This document shows, in pieces, positions 18,799-27,716 of a stretch of DNA of 64,000 nt. Origin of the DNA: an uncultured Paludibacter sp. (GTDB lineage Bacteria > Bacteroidota > Bacteroidia > Bacteroidales > Paludibacteraceae); assembly GCA_937897985.1 (NCBI GenBank), contig CALCBD010000010.1, positions 81,129 through 145,128 of the forward strand, given 5' to 3'. Position numbers and translations under genes: made by a program. The notes beneath the pieces are model-generated. The model was not told the origin of the DNA. It was given only the letters and a program-made list of their open reading frames with translations, and did not search any database. Each line of letters starts with the position of its first letter. Position 1 is the stretch's first letter.

Positions 18799-21675
18799 TT
18801 ACCGGTTGCAAATACTTGTGTATGAACAGTATTTGCATGGGTCCTGACTCGTTGTCTGGAAAAATGGTACTTCCGGATCAAAAATTTCCTCAATACATTG
18901 CTTTAGTTTTGAAGTGAATTCTTCTTCGAAAGCCGAAAAATCATCGATCACAATTTTCACGTTTTTTTCAGGTTTGAAAGTCATTTCAGTGACAAAGCCA
19001 TCCTTAAATACATTGCGCATATAATATATTCCCGGTGACATGGTTTTTCCTGCAGCTTCATTTTTGTAAAATAATCCGTACAAAAAAGTCTGAAGTACGT
19101 ATTTTGGCCGCTTATCGTTATTATGTTCAAAAACTTCTTCCCAACTTTTAAACTCAAGATTTCCGGCTCCTGTTTTATAATCAAGTATTCTTATTTTTCC
19201 TTCTTTTTCGTCAATTCTGTCAATTATTCCTTTCAGGTTAACTTCGCCATTGGATATTGGGAATTTCAGTTTACACACCTTTTCAGCATCTATAAATCTG
19301 AAAGGGGCGTACATTTTATCGTTCCGGAGAACCTGACGTACATATTTGGCTATAACATTTGCAATCAGAAGGTTATTCCCTTCAAGAGTTATTTTGTCTT
19401 CTTCACTAATTCTGAAATATTTTTTACAAAATGCCTTTTTAATCTGTTTTTCAATATAAAGTGGCTGATTTAAAATATTGTCAATATCGTCCGGATTCAG
19501 CATTTTAGCTTTATAGGGCAAATATAAATATTCCATTGTGGCATGAAAAAGGTTACCGAACATGCTTTCTTCAATTGTTTCCTTCAATTCGTCAGCCTGT
19601 TCGAGTTTTTCGATTCTTGTAAGATAAAATTGCAGCGGACAGTCGATATAACTTTTTATCGAACTTGCCGAAAGTGAAGGAGCATCATCGCTGTCAACCA
19701 GAAATTGCCGGAGTTTCTCTAAGATTTCGGGCGATTTATTTACTTTTATTTCATTAGAGCCACCAAATGAAATATCAAAATTTACATTTTTAACCCTGAT
19801 ATCGAGGCCATAATGATATTTTAGCTGATAAATGTACCTGCTGATTTCTCCGGTTTGCATTCCGTCGGTTCGTGAGTCGTAAAGATAAAAAATTCGTTTG
19901 GCACGATGTATAAGCCTGTAAAAATTGTACGAACTTATGGCATCGTGGTGTTCGAATGTAGCCAGTCCGAACCCTTTTCTCAAATGATAAGGTATAAAAC
20001 TGTTAGTGTTATTTTTATTGGGAAATACACCTTCGTTGAATGATGTGATAATCAGATTTTCGAAATCAATGCCGCGTGCCTCAAGCATTCCCATTATTTG
20101 CAGTCCTTCGAGCGGTTCTCCTTCGAACGGAATGGTTATTCCGGATGTCAGTTGTTTAATCAGTCTGATTAGTGTGTCAGTATTAAGTTCGATTGAAGGC
20201 GAGTATTCGTCAATAATGCCACTTATTCTGTTGATTGTGATATAATACTGATACAAAAAATCAGCGTCAAGTGAAACATTATTTGCCTCTGCCGATTTAA
20301 TTTTCAACTCTTTATGGAGGAATAACAGAATCCGGAGCAGGTATGTGATGAAGGAGTGAATGTCATTTTGGGGTGAAAATATCAATGAAAGCAGTTCATT
20401 CTTTTTTAAATCATTTTCAGCAACATATATCATATTGTATCGAACCATATTTTTGCTGATTTCTTTTACCTCATTTTCACAAAGTAAAATAATAAACTGG
20501 TGATTCAGAATGTTATATACTGTTTGAAAATAGAAACTTACAGCTTTTTCGTTCGATCTTAAACGCTGTTGAAGCTGAAAAATGCTTTCGATAAAGTTAA
20601 AAACCGGAGTTATTTTCAGAGGATAACCCATCGTGACATTTATTTTCTGAATTTGTTCAGGGATTGCGTGTAACAATGGAATTAACAAATTCTCGTCGGG
20701 CAGGACCACTGCAGTATTCAACCATCTATTATTTTGTTCATCAGCAGGGAAAAGCCGGTTGAGAATGGAATAAACCTGTTTGGTTTGTCCGACTGAAGAG
20801 GGTACTGCAATCAATTCTGTTATTTTTTCGGAAAGGGGAATAGTTTCAGTTTTGATTTCAAACTTTGATGGGAAATTACGTGTATTTTCTTCATAAAACA
20901 TTGATGCCGGATTGTCGTTATCGCGCAATTCGCCGGCTTCATAATCCCAGTAAAAATCGGCCATATTACGCTTTTTAAGCTCATACATCAATTTTTTTTC
21001 ACAGGGATTCAGGGCATTAAACTCGACGAACACAAATTTTTTATTTTTCCAAACATCAATTTCGTCATGTTCAATCAATCTGTCGACCACTTCCCGACAA
21101 ATCATTCCATCCGTAGCCAATCCAACACTCTTTAATTCAGTATGAAACTGATTGTAAATTTCATACAAAATTTTCCAGGTACTCAGAAATTCAACCGATG
21201 TTTTTCCCTCTGTAACCGGTATAAAATTTTTCCAGAACTGCTGTATTGCCTCCAGTTGTTCGGCGGTAAATATATTAAAAAGGCTGTCAATTTCTTTTAG
21301 TTCGGTGATATTTGTGAAAAGCTGGCGTGCATCAATCCGGTATTTATCAACCTCATCGAAATCTGCAAGCAACATTTCTCCCCAAAAAACAAAGGAATCA
21401 AAACTTTCGGCTTTTTTGTTGAGCGACCTGTAGATGGTATAAATTCTGAAAAGATTGCTTAAACGATCGGCAGACTGATAGGTGCTTGCTGAAGCGAAGC
21501 ATTCGTCAATAGTGATAATTTCGGGCGAAAAAACCGGTTTCACTGCTATATCGGCTAAATATTGCCTGAAAAACAACCCGGCCCGCCGATTGGGAAAAAC
21601 GAAAGTAAACCGGCTGATTTCTGAGTCGAATTGTTCGAAATAAGTATTTGCTACACGGTATAGAAATGAGGCCAT
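18799..21675 (-). CDS. AddB-like PD-(D/E)XK nuclease with Fe-S cluster
   Basis: This 958-residue protein resembles AddB/RexB-type recombination nucleases. The N-terminus reads FTFVFPNRRAGLFFRQYLA, replacing a Walker A motif in an inactive helicase-like domain. The C-terminal nuclease has RILDYKTGAGNLEFKSW (about 840). It also has a split iron-staple cysteine set: one Cys in SYIDCPLQFYL (about 690) and Cys947, Cys950 and Cys956 in the last residues. AddB pairs with the UvrD-like helicase AddA to resect double-strand breaks, but no such helicase gene lies within 6 kb either side, so the partner must be encoded elsewhere or absent. Confidence 0.82.
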   Translation of the reverse strand: MASFLYRVANTYFEQFDSEISRFTFVFPNRRAGLFFRQYLADIAVKPVFSPEIITIDECFASASTYQSADRLSNLFRIYTIYRSLNKKAESFDSFVFWGEMLLADFDEVDKYRIDARQLFTNITELKEIDSLFNIFTAEQLEAIQQFWKNFIPVTEGKTSVEFLSTWKILYEIYNQFHTELKSVGLATDGMICREVVDRLIEHDEIDVWKNKKFVFVEFNALNPCEKKLMYELKKRNMADFYWDYEAGELRDNDNPASMFYEENTRNFPSKFEIKTETIPLSEKITELIAVPSSVGQTKQVYSILNRLFPADEQNNRWLNTAVVLPDENLLIPLLHAIPEQIQKINVTMGYPLKITPVFNFIESIFQLQQRLRSNEKAVSFYFQTVYNILNHQFIILLCENEVKEISKNMVRYNMIYVAENDLKKNELLSLIFSPQNDIHSFITYLLRILLFLHKELKIKSAEANNVSLDADFLYQYYITINRISGIIDEYSPSIELNTDTLIRLIKQLTSGITIPFEGEPLEGLQIMGMLEARGIDFENLIITSFNEGVFPNKNNTNSFIPYHLRKGFGLATFEHHDAISSYNFYRLIHRAKRIFYLYDSRTDGMQTGEISRYIYQLKYHYGLDIRVKNVNFDISFGGSNEIKVNKSPEILEKLRQFLVDSDDAPSLSASSIKSYIDCPLQFYLTRIEKLEQADELKETIEESMFGNLFHATMEYLYLPYKAKMLNPDDIDNILNQPLYIEKQIKKAFCKKYFRISEEDKITLEGNNLLIANVIAKYVRQVLRNDKMYAPFRFIDAEKVCKLKFPISNGEVNLKGIIDRIDEKEGKIRILDYKTGAGNLEFKSWEEVFEHNNDKRPKYVLQTFLYGLFYKNEAAGKTMSPGIYYMRNVFKDGFVTEMTFKPEKNVKIVIDDFSAFEEEFTSKLKQCIEEIFDPEVPFFQTTSQDPCKYCSYTSICNR

Positions 21676-22261
21676 AAATTATTCAAATGAAACCGGCTTT
21701 TAGCTGAATAAATTTTCAACAAAATAAAAAAGCGGTTGAAACAATTAGAGATTCAGAATTCTGTCATACTAAATGAAACGCAATGATCGGGTGAACTTTA
21801 CATTCATCTGATGGTTCTGAAACAAATAACCCAATCAGCTAAAAATCAGTATTCAGTCTGTTTTTTTACTTAATTCAATTGTAAAGCAATGCTGAATTCA
21901 GTTTCAACGGCTAAATTAGCAAACTATTTTAAAAAACCAAAGGTAAAATTGATTAAAAAACTTCAAATTTACTTCACCTTATAATTTGATGCTTTAACAG
22001 GCTTTTTGATAACTCAAATCAATTTTTTTATACCTTATTTATTGAATAATATAAATCAAATTTATAGGAGTAAAAATTAAGCTTGTGTTTTGAAGTCATT
22101 GTTTAAAAATTGATTTGAACTATTTTGTTTTCCTAATTTTAATTCGAAATGAGAAATCAATTTTTTGTCCTGATTATGTTTGATAAAATACTGAATACAA
22201 ATAAAATATGAATCGGATGAAATTTTTATTGCATATAAAACTTATATTTATAAAAATTATG
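21676..22261. other. Noncoding AT-rich region between the nuclease gene and tRNA-Glu
   Basis: I see no gene, terminator of note or repeat in these roughly 590 bp. Base composition is strongly A/T. The tRNA promoter box follows immediately. Confidence 0.5.
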
Positions 22262-22269
22262 TATTTTTG
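22262..22269 (+). promoter_or_regulatory. -7 box of the tRNA-Glu gene
   Basis: TATTTTTG matches TAnnTTTG and lies 29 bp upstream of the first tRNA base, a suitable distance for a short 5' leader. Confidence 0.6.
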
Positions 22270-22297
22270 CTTCGTCATTGTAAGGTGAATTTTACAT

Positions 22298-22372
22298 GGT
22301 GCGTTCCTCTAACGGTTAGGAGCTCGGTTTCTCAATCCGAAAATGGCAGTTCGATTCTGCTACGCACTACCA
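22298..22372 (+). tRNA. tRNA-Glu (anticodon CTC)
   Basis: A cloverleaf folds by hand. The acceptor is GGTGCGT/ACGCACT (one G-T pair) with discriminator A and encoded CCA at 22370-22372. The D arm is CTC-loop-GAG with GG in the loop. The anticodon stem is TCGGT/TCCGA with a T-T mismatch at 31-39 and loop TTCTCAA, giving anticodon CTC for GAG codons. The T arm is GGCAG-TTCGATT-CTGCT. Overall layout matches bacterial tRNA-Glu. A run of T follows directly and may terminate it. Most Bacteroidota rely on tRNA-Glu(TTC), so a CTC isoacceptor is an extra. Confidence 0.85.
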
Positions 22373-22502
22373 CTTTTTTTCTTAATTTCAGGATTGTTCC
22401 CACACATCTTCAATTTTCATTAAATCAATTGATTAACCACTTTCGTGTAATTTCCAACTTCCACTTTTGGAAACTTATTTTCTTTCATTGGTCAAATTTT
22501 AT

Positions 22503-22510
22503 TACTTTTG
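22503..22510 (+). promoter_or_regulatory. -7 box of the DUF554 gene
   Basis: TACTTTTG matches the consensus 37 bp before the DUF554 start. Confidence 0.5.
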
Positions 22511-22547
22511 CGAAAATGAAATTTCAACACCTGAATTACCGTAAAAA

Positions 22548-23222
22548 ATGATAGGTACTATTGTAAATACTGTGGCTGTAGTGGCCGGGGGAATATTTGG
22601 ATTGTTTTTAAAAAAGAACATGCCCGAAAGAGTTACAACCATATATTTTCAGGCTGTAGGCTTATTTACACTGGCTATTGGAATATCGATGGCGGTAAAA
22701 ATGGATCACATTCTGATAATTGTCAGTAGTCTGGCTATTGGTTCATTGATCGGAGAATGGTTGAATTTAGAAAAAGGAGTCGAACAATTAAGCGAATATT
22801 TAAAAAACAGATTTCGCATAGGGAATGAAAAGTTTTCGGAAGGTCTGATTGCTGCATTTCTGATGTTCTGTGTTGGTTCAATGACAATTATCGGTACTAT
22901 TCAGGAAGGTACAGGTGGCTCTTCCGATTTGCTTTTTACCAAATCATTGATGGATTTCTTTTCGTCTATACTTCTTGCATCGGCTTTTGGTGCAGGTGTT
23001 ATCGTTTCTGCTTTACCTTTGTTCCTGTTTCAGGCTTCACTCACACTGATTGCCATGTTTGCCGGAACATTCTTTACTGCTGAAATAATTTTGGGACTAA
23101 CAAGTGTTGGTGGAATTCTGCTGATGGGACTTGGAATTAATATCCTTGAAATTAAGAAATTAAGGGTTATGAATATGCTTCCTTCTTTGATTGTTGTTGC
23201 ATTGTTACTTTGGTGGTTTTAG
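22548..23222 (+). CDS. DUF554 family membrane protein
   Basis: This is a 224-residue protein with six or seven hydrophobic helices. The start MIGTIVNTVAVVAGGIFGL, the conserved glycines in the following GSLIGEWLNLE (about 64-74), and FCVGSMTIIGTIQEGTGG (about 103-120) identify the DUF554 family. Function is unknown for the family. It begins 175 bp after the tRNA and ends 66 bp before hisA, with which it may be co-transcribed. Confidence 0.85.
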   Translation: MIGTIVNTVAVVAGGIFGLFLKKNMPERVTTIYFQAVGLFTLAIGISMAVKMDHILIIVSSLAIGSLIGEWLNLEKGVEQLSEYLKNRFRIGNEKFSEGLIAAFLMFCVGSMTIIGTIQEGTGGSSDLLFTKSLMDFFSSILLASAFGAGVIVSALPLFLFQASLTLIAMFAGTFFTAEIILGLTSVGGILLMGLGINILEIKKLRVMNMLPSLIVVALLLWWF

Positions 23223-23288
23223 TTTTGATATTGAATATCAAATGAATACAATTTAAATTTTCGAATTTTATAATTTAAAAACAGAAGA

Positions 23289-24008
23289 GTGATTGAAATT
23301 ATTCCTGCTATCGATTTAATTGATGGTAAATGCGTAAGGCTTTCGCAAGGCGATTATCAACAGAAAACCATTTACAACGAGCAGCCGCTCGAAGTGGCAA
23401 AAGCCTTCAGCGATCATGGCATCCGACGCCTGCATTTGGTTGATTTGGATGGTGCCAGAGCGCATCATATTGTAAATCAAAAAGTTCTGGAACAAATTGC
23501 AACCAAAACAGATCTGATTATCGATTTTGGGGGTGGATTGAAATCGGCCGAAGATTTGAAAATTGCTTTTGAATCCGGTGCTTCAATGGTGACGGGTGGG
23601 AGCATTGCCGTTCGTGATCCGGAAGAATACAACAGATGGATCGAAAAATACGGAGGTGATAAAATTATACTTGGTGCTGATGTGAAAAATGAAAAAATTT
23701 CCGTTGGTGGTTGGTTAGAAACCACTGAAATTGATTTAATTCCATTTGTCAGCGGATATATGAAAAAAGGAATCAGCAAAGTAATTTGTACTGATATCAG
23801 TAAGGATGGTATGCTTGGAGGTACTGCTTTGGATTTGTATCGGAAAATGCTGAGTGCCGAACCTGAAATGTACTTAATTGCAAGCGGAGGCGTCAGCTCG
23901 GTCAGAGATATTGAACTTCTTGCTGAAGCCCGAATTCCTGCAGTAATTACGGGAAAAGCCCTGTACGAAGGGAAAATTAAATTGCAGGATTTGAAGAAAT
24001 TACTTTAA
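23289..24008 (+). CDS. hisA: HisA: ProFAR isomerase of histidine biosynthesis
   Basis: This 239-residue (beta/alpha)8 barrel isomerises ProFAR to PRFAR, step four of histidine synthesis. The catalytic acids are Asp9 (IPAIDLIDG) and Asp131 (GADVKN); Asp169 lies in CTDISKDGMLGG. Phosphate loops GGGLKSAED (81-89) and SGGVSS (199-204) are both present, reflecting the two half barrels. The start is GTG at 23289, supported by family alignment of the first residues; no ATG fits. It stands alone rather than in a his operon, which is unusual. HisF is less likely because of its different start (AKRIIPCLDV in that family). Confidence 0.9.
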   Translation: MIEIIPAIDLIDGKCVRLSQGDYQQKTIYNEQPLEVAKAFSDHGIRRLHLVDLDGARAHHIVNQKVLEQIATKTDLIIDFGGGLKSAEDLKIAFESGASMVTGGSIAVRDPEEYNRWIEKYGGDKIILGADVKNEKISVGGWLETTEIDLIPFVSGYMKKGISKVICTDISKDGMLGGTALDLYRKMLSAEPEMYLIASGGVSSVRDIELLAEARIPAVITGKALYEGKIKLQDLKKLL

Positions 24009-24078
24009 TCGTCTGTTTCAGTCGAGTTGCATTTCGGCTATATTCTTCAAAAATGATCCGCCAATGTACAGGGTCAAC

Positions 24079-24108
24079 TTGGTTAAATAAAAAAAAGCGT
24101 TATTTTTG
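24079..24108 (+). promoter_or_regulatory. Promoter of the DUF5606 gene
   Basis: A -33 TTG (24079-24081), a 19-bp spacer and -7 TATTTTTG (24101-24108) form an excellent Bacteroidota promoter. The implied transcript has an untranslated leader of about 210 nt before the gene at 24324. The gap 24009-24323 holds no gene. Confidence 0.72.
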
Positions 24109-24323
24109 CAAGCCAAATTTTTGAACGGTGGTATTCATCAATTACCTGTAGTAATCAGATGTTTTTGCCTTGTCAATAATCAATGATTTTATAAAAAATT
24201 CTGAGGTAAATTGATTAAATCATTGTTAATTAGTAATTTATAAAGAATTTAATTCATCCGTTTTAAAAAAATCGCCTGGATAAATTTATTAAACAAAAAA
24301 TATTAACAACCAAACAAATAAAT

Positions 24324-24749
24324 ATGTTAAAAGAAATTCTTTCAGTTACCGGTAAACCCGGATTATTCAAATTAATATCACAGGGAAAAAATATGTTAAT
24401 TGTCGAATCATTGCTCGATGGAAAACGCATTCCTGCCTATTCGAAAGACAAAGTGGTTTCATTGGCAGATATTGCCATCTTTACTGAAACCGAAGAAGTT
24501 CCTTTAGTTCAGGTGTTTGACAAAGTAAAGACAAAGGAAAATGCCCAAAAATGTTCGATTGACAGCAAATCGGAAAATGATATTTTGCGCAGGTACATGG
24601 CCGAAATTTTACCGGAATATGACAGGGACAGAGTCTATCCGAGCGACATCCGCAAATTAATAAACTGGTACAATATTTTGATTTCCTGTGGTATTACCGA
24701 ATTTAAGGAAATTGAAACTCCGGAAACCGGAACAGAAACCAAAGAGTAA
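24324..24749 (+). CDS. DUF5606 family protein
   Basis: This 141-residue soluble protein opens MLKEILSVTGKPGLFKLISQ and continues with SLLDGKRIPAYSKDKVVSLADIAIFT, the pattern of the Bacteroidota-specific DUF5606 family. The first about 65 residues look like a small beta domain, the rest helical, ending in a Glu/Thr-rich tail. Function is unknown; it is a useful phylum marker. Confidence 0.82.
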   Translation: MLKEILSVTGKPGLFKLISQGKNMLIVESLLDGKRIPAYSKDKVVSLADIAIFTETEEVPLVQVFDKVKTKENAQKCSIDSKSENDILRRYMAEILPEYDRDRVYPSDIRKLINWYNILISCGITEFKEIETPETGTETKE

Positions 24750-24936
24750 AAAAATTTGTGGATATTTCGGGTGGAGTGTAGTCGTTAACATGAAATAATG
24801 GTGACCACGGCTTTAAAATTAGAATAGAATTTAAAGCCTGACTGTATTTCTAACATGCTTATTAAATGCAGTTTATAATTTTAAGACTATTATTTCAAAT
24901 TAAAATCGATACTCATTTTTTTAATCCATATCAATT

Positions 24937-26031
24937 ATGAATGTAAAATCAATAACTGGTTTAATTGAGGAAGTGGCACCACTTTCATTACAGGAAAATT
25001 ACGATAATTGCGGACTTCTGATTGGCGATAACAATATGGAAGTAACCGGAGTTTTACTGACAATCGATGTAACAGAAGCAGTTATTGAGGAAGCAATTGC
25101 AGGAAATAAAAACCTTATTATTTCTCATCATCCTCTTATTTTCAATGGGTTAAAGAGTATTACAGAAAAAAATGAAACCGAAAGGTGCATTGCAAATGCA
25201 ATTAAAAACAATATAGCAATTTATGCCGCACATACTAATATCGATAACGTTCTGGAAGGTGTGAGCGGAAAAATGGCAGATAAAATCGGATTAATCAATA
25301 AACAGATATTGGTTCCAAAATCAGATATGCTTGTCAAATTGGTAACTTATGTGCCTGATTTACATTCATACAGGGTACGTAAGACTTTGTTTGATGCTGG
25401 TGCCGGACATATTGGCAATTACGATGAATGCAGTTTTAACATACAGGGAAACGGTACTTTCAGGGCAAATCAGGTTGCTCAGCCTTTTGTTGGCGCTAAG
25501 GGAGAATTTCATACAGAAAAAGAAACAAAAATTGAAGTTATTGTACCTTCATTTAACATTGGACGGGTTGTCGATGCTTTGATAGCTGCACATCCTTATG
25601 AGGAACCGGCTTATGATATTTATCCGCTTAATAATAAGCTGAATAGAGTAGGGTTGGGGGTCATTGGAGAACTCCCGGAACCCGAAGATGGAAAACTTTT
25701 TTTACAAAGATTGAAGTCAGTTTTCAAAACAGGTGTGATCAGATATACGAATTTATCCGACAAAAAAATTTCAAAAGTAGCTTTGTGTGGAGGTGCCGGA
25801 AGTTCACTTTTGCAGGAAGCTATCGCCGTAAATGCCGACATTTTTGTATCAGGAGATTTTAAATATCACGAATTTTTTGAAACAAATGGAATAATTACTA
25901 TCGCCGATATCGGACATTTTGAGAGTGAACAATTCACAAAAGACATTTTTTATGAGATAATTACAAAAAAAATGCCTACATTTGCAGTCCAAATTTCAGA
26001 TATTAAAACAAATCCCATAAATTATTTGTAA
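24937..26031 (+). CDS. Nif3-like dinuclear metal center hexameric protein
   Basis: This 364-residue NIF3/YbgI-family protein is often annotated GTP cyclohydrolase I type 2, though its true activity is unsettled. Metal ligands are visible: His64/His65 in IISHHPLIF, a His in AAHTNID (about 99), and the C-terminal ADIGHFESEQF. The central insert of about 120 residues (roughly 120-245), with PSFNIGRVVDALIAAHPYEEPAYDIYPL, is the PII-like CutA domain of long Nif3 proteins. It precedes the zinc-ribbon gene by 5 bp and forms an operon with it. Confidence 0.88.
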   Translation: MNVKSITGLIEEVAPLSLQENYDNCGLLIGDNNMEVTGVLLTIDVTEAVIEEAIAGNKNLIISHHPLIFNGLKSITEKNETERCIANAIKNNIAIYAAHTNIDNVLEGVSGKMADKIGLINKQILVPKSDMLVKLVTYVPDLHSYRVRKTLFDAGAGHIGNYDECSFNIQGNGTFRANQVAQPFVGAKGEFHTEKETKIEVIVPSFNIGRVVDALIAAHPYEEPAYDIYPLNNKLNRVGLGVIGELPEPEDGKLFLQRLKSVFKTGVIRYTNLSDKKISKVALCGGAGSSLLQEAIAVNADIFVSGDFKYHEFFETNGIITIADIGHFESEQFTKDIFYEIITKKMPTFAVQISDIKTNPINYL

Positions 26032-26036
26032 TCAGT

Positions 26037-26807
26037 ATGGCTACAGAATCAAAAACAGAAAAAGAAATTACCGTTGAAGAGAAATTATTTGCTTTATATG
26101 ATCTTCAAAAAGTAGTTTCAAAAATTGATGAAATAAAAATTCTCCGCGGTGAATTGCCTTTAGAGGTACAGGATCTTGAAGATGAAATTATCGGTTTAAA
26201 TACTCGTCTTGAACATTTTGAAGCCGAGATAGCTGAAATTCAGGCTACAATTTCGAGTAAGAAATTTGAAATTGAAGAAGCTCAGCTTAAAATCAACCGA
26301 TATAAAGAGCAGCAGGAAAATGTTCGGAATAACCGCGAATACGATAATCTCTCGAAAGAAATTGAATTTCAAACGCTCGAAATTGAACTTTGTGAAAAAC
26401 GAATTCGTGAATTTACAGCTTTGAAAGAGGCAAAACTGAACGAACAAAAAATGACCATCGAACAATTATCGGAACGTAAACTTGATTTGAATCAGAAAAA
26501 AGGTGAACTCAACGAAATTATTTCGGAAACCAAGCAGGAAGAAGAAAAATTACGCGAAGAAGCCAAACAAATTGAATCAATGATTGAACCACGTTTGGTC
26601 ACTGCTTTTAAACGAATCCGCAAAAATGCTCGTAATGGATTGGCTGTCGTTTATGTACAGCGTGATGCGTGTGGGGGATGTTTCAATAAAATTCCCGCTC
26701 AGCGAAGATTGGATATACGATTACGCAAAAAAATTATCGTTTGCGAATATTGTGGCCGAATTCTGGTGGATGAAGAACTGGCAAACGTACCAACTGCAAA
26801 CGAATAG
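26037..26807 (+). CDS. Coiled-coil protein with C4 zinc ribbon
   Basis: This is a 256-residue protein. Residues about 25-190 are a nearly continuous coiled coil rich in Glu, Lys, Leu and Ile. The last 50 residues carry four ribbon cysteines (ACGGCFNKIP and VCEYCGRILVDEE). This is the C4-type zinc ribbon (CT398/FlgZ-like) family that pairs with Nif3 in many bacteria. Molecular function is unknown; nucleic-acid or protein tethering has been suggested. A strong terminator follows. Confidence 0.85.
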   Translation: MATESKTEKEITVEEKLFALYDLQKVVSKIDEIKILRGELPLEVQDLEDEIIGLNTRLEHFEAEIAEIQATISSKKFEIEEAQLKINRYKEQQENVRNNREYDNLSKEIEFQTLEIELCEKRIREFTALKEAKLNEQKMTIEQLSERKLDLNQKKGELNEIISETKQEEEKLREEAKQIESMIEPRLVTAFKRIRKNARNGLAVVYVQRDACGGCFNKIPAQRRLDIRLRKKIIVCEYCGRILVDEELANVPTANE

Positions 26808-26830
26808 TTTTTTTAAACATAATTTTTATT

Positions 26831-26867
26831 GAGTCAGGTTAGAATTCTATCCTGACTCTTTTTTTTT
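26831..26867 (+). terminator. Rho-independent terminator after the Nif3/zinc-ribbon operon
   Basis: GAGTCAGG (26831-26838) pairs with CCTGACTC (26851-26858) around a self-complementary TAGAATTCTA, then nine T. The outer stem equals that of the dnaB terminator at 8.45 kb. Confidence 0.9.
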
Positions 26868-27696
26868 AACTCTACACTAAAAAATTTCATCCCCAGAGCC
26901 GGAATAGATGTAAATATTCAATTCTCAGCTTCCCTAATTTGTTCTTAATCGCTGCAAATAAGATGATTACCCCTTAATTTTAATATCAGCTAAATTCACA
27001 ATCCGTTATTTTTCTGAAAATATCTTTCATTCCCGCTCTAAACTGATATTAATTAACTGTAAATTTTCCGGAAAACTTATTTTTTCCCGTTTCTGCTATT
27101 TCCAGTTTTTTGTGATGGGGTATAGTCGTACCACATGAAAAAAAAGTATAAGTTGATTAATCATTATAAAAACAAAGTCCTTCAAAGCTCCCGGATTTTT
27201 TTCAGCTCCAATTTTACTTCACATCCGAACCTGTAGATTTCACAAATATCAATCTATACATTTGTAAAATCAACAAAAATTTACAAATATATTTACTTCA
27301 AAAAAATCCCTGATTCACCGATATAAATGTTTATTCTTTACAAAAATAAAATAATTTATAATTGTACACATTAAATAAATTTAATCAATAATTCATTGAT
27401 TTTATAAGAGTAATATATTCTATATCATATAAATAATGAAATTATCTGTATTTTATATCTAAATAAAAATATATTTCTGTGAAAAATTCACTTATACAGA
27501 ATGAAAATAACAAGATAAACACATTATAATACTGTAAATCAATGTATTTAGTGTATTGTTTGTAAATAATCACTTTATCTGAATTAATTTTCATATACAT
27601 CATAATAAACAGCTATATATTAGCAATATAAACAATATATCTGAGAAAGTAAGGGTTAATGCATATTTTCCAAATGTAAATTCACAAAGATACCAT
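26868..27696. promoter_or_regulatory. Long AT-rich region with repeated TTTGTAA/TTACAAA words
   Basis: This stretch of over 800 bp has no gene. Composition becomes extremely A/T-rich from about 27240. It holds a 9-bp inverted repeat ATTTGTAAA (27260-27268) / TTTACAAAT (27280-27288). A second inverted repeat is AATCAAT (27383-27389) / ATTGATT (27395-27401). A further TTTGTAAA lies near 27560. The same TTTGTAA word forms the operator just upstream of the XRE gene, so these may be distal sites for the same protein, or only a consequence of composition. Confidence 0.45.
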
Positions 27697-27716
27697 AATT
27701 ACAAATGTTTGTAATT
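27697..27716. promoter_or_regulatory. Palindromic operator O1 over the XRE -33 box
   Basis: AATTACAAATGTTTGTAATT is a perfect 20-bp palindrome. Its right end overlaps the -33 TTTG (27715-27718), where a bound dimer would block polymerase. Confidence 0.7.

Noticed and set aside
22267..22551. A 94-codon open frame across the tRNA
   Set aside because: It reads through tRNA-Glu and has no family-like features; the tRNA fold explains the conservation.
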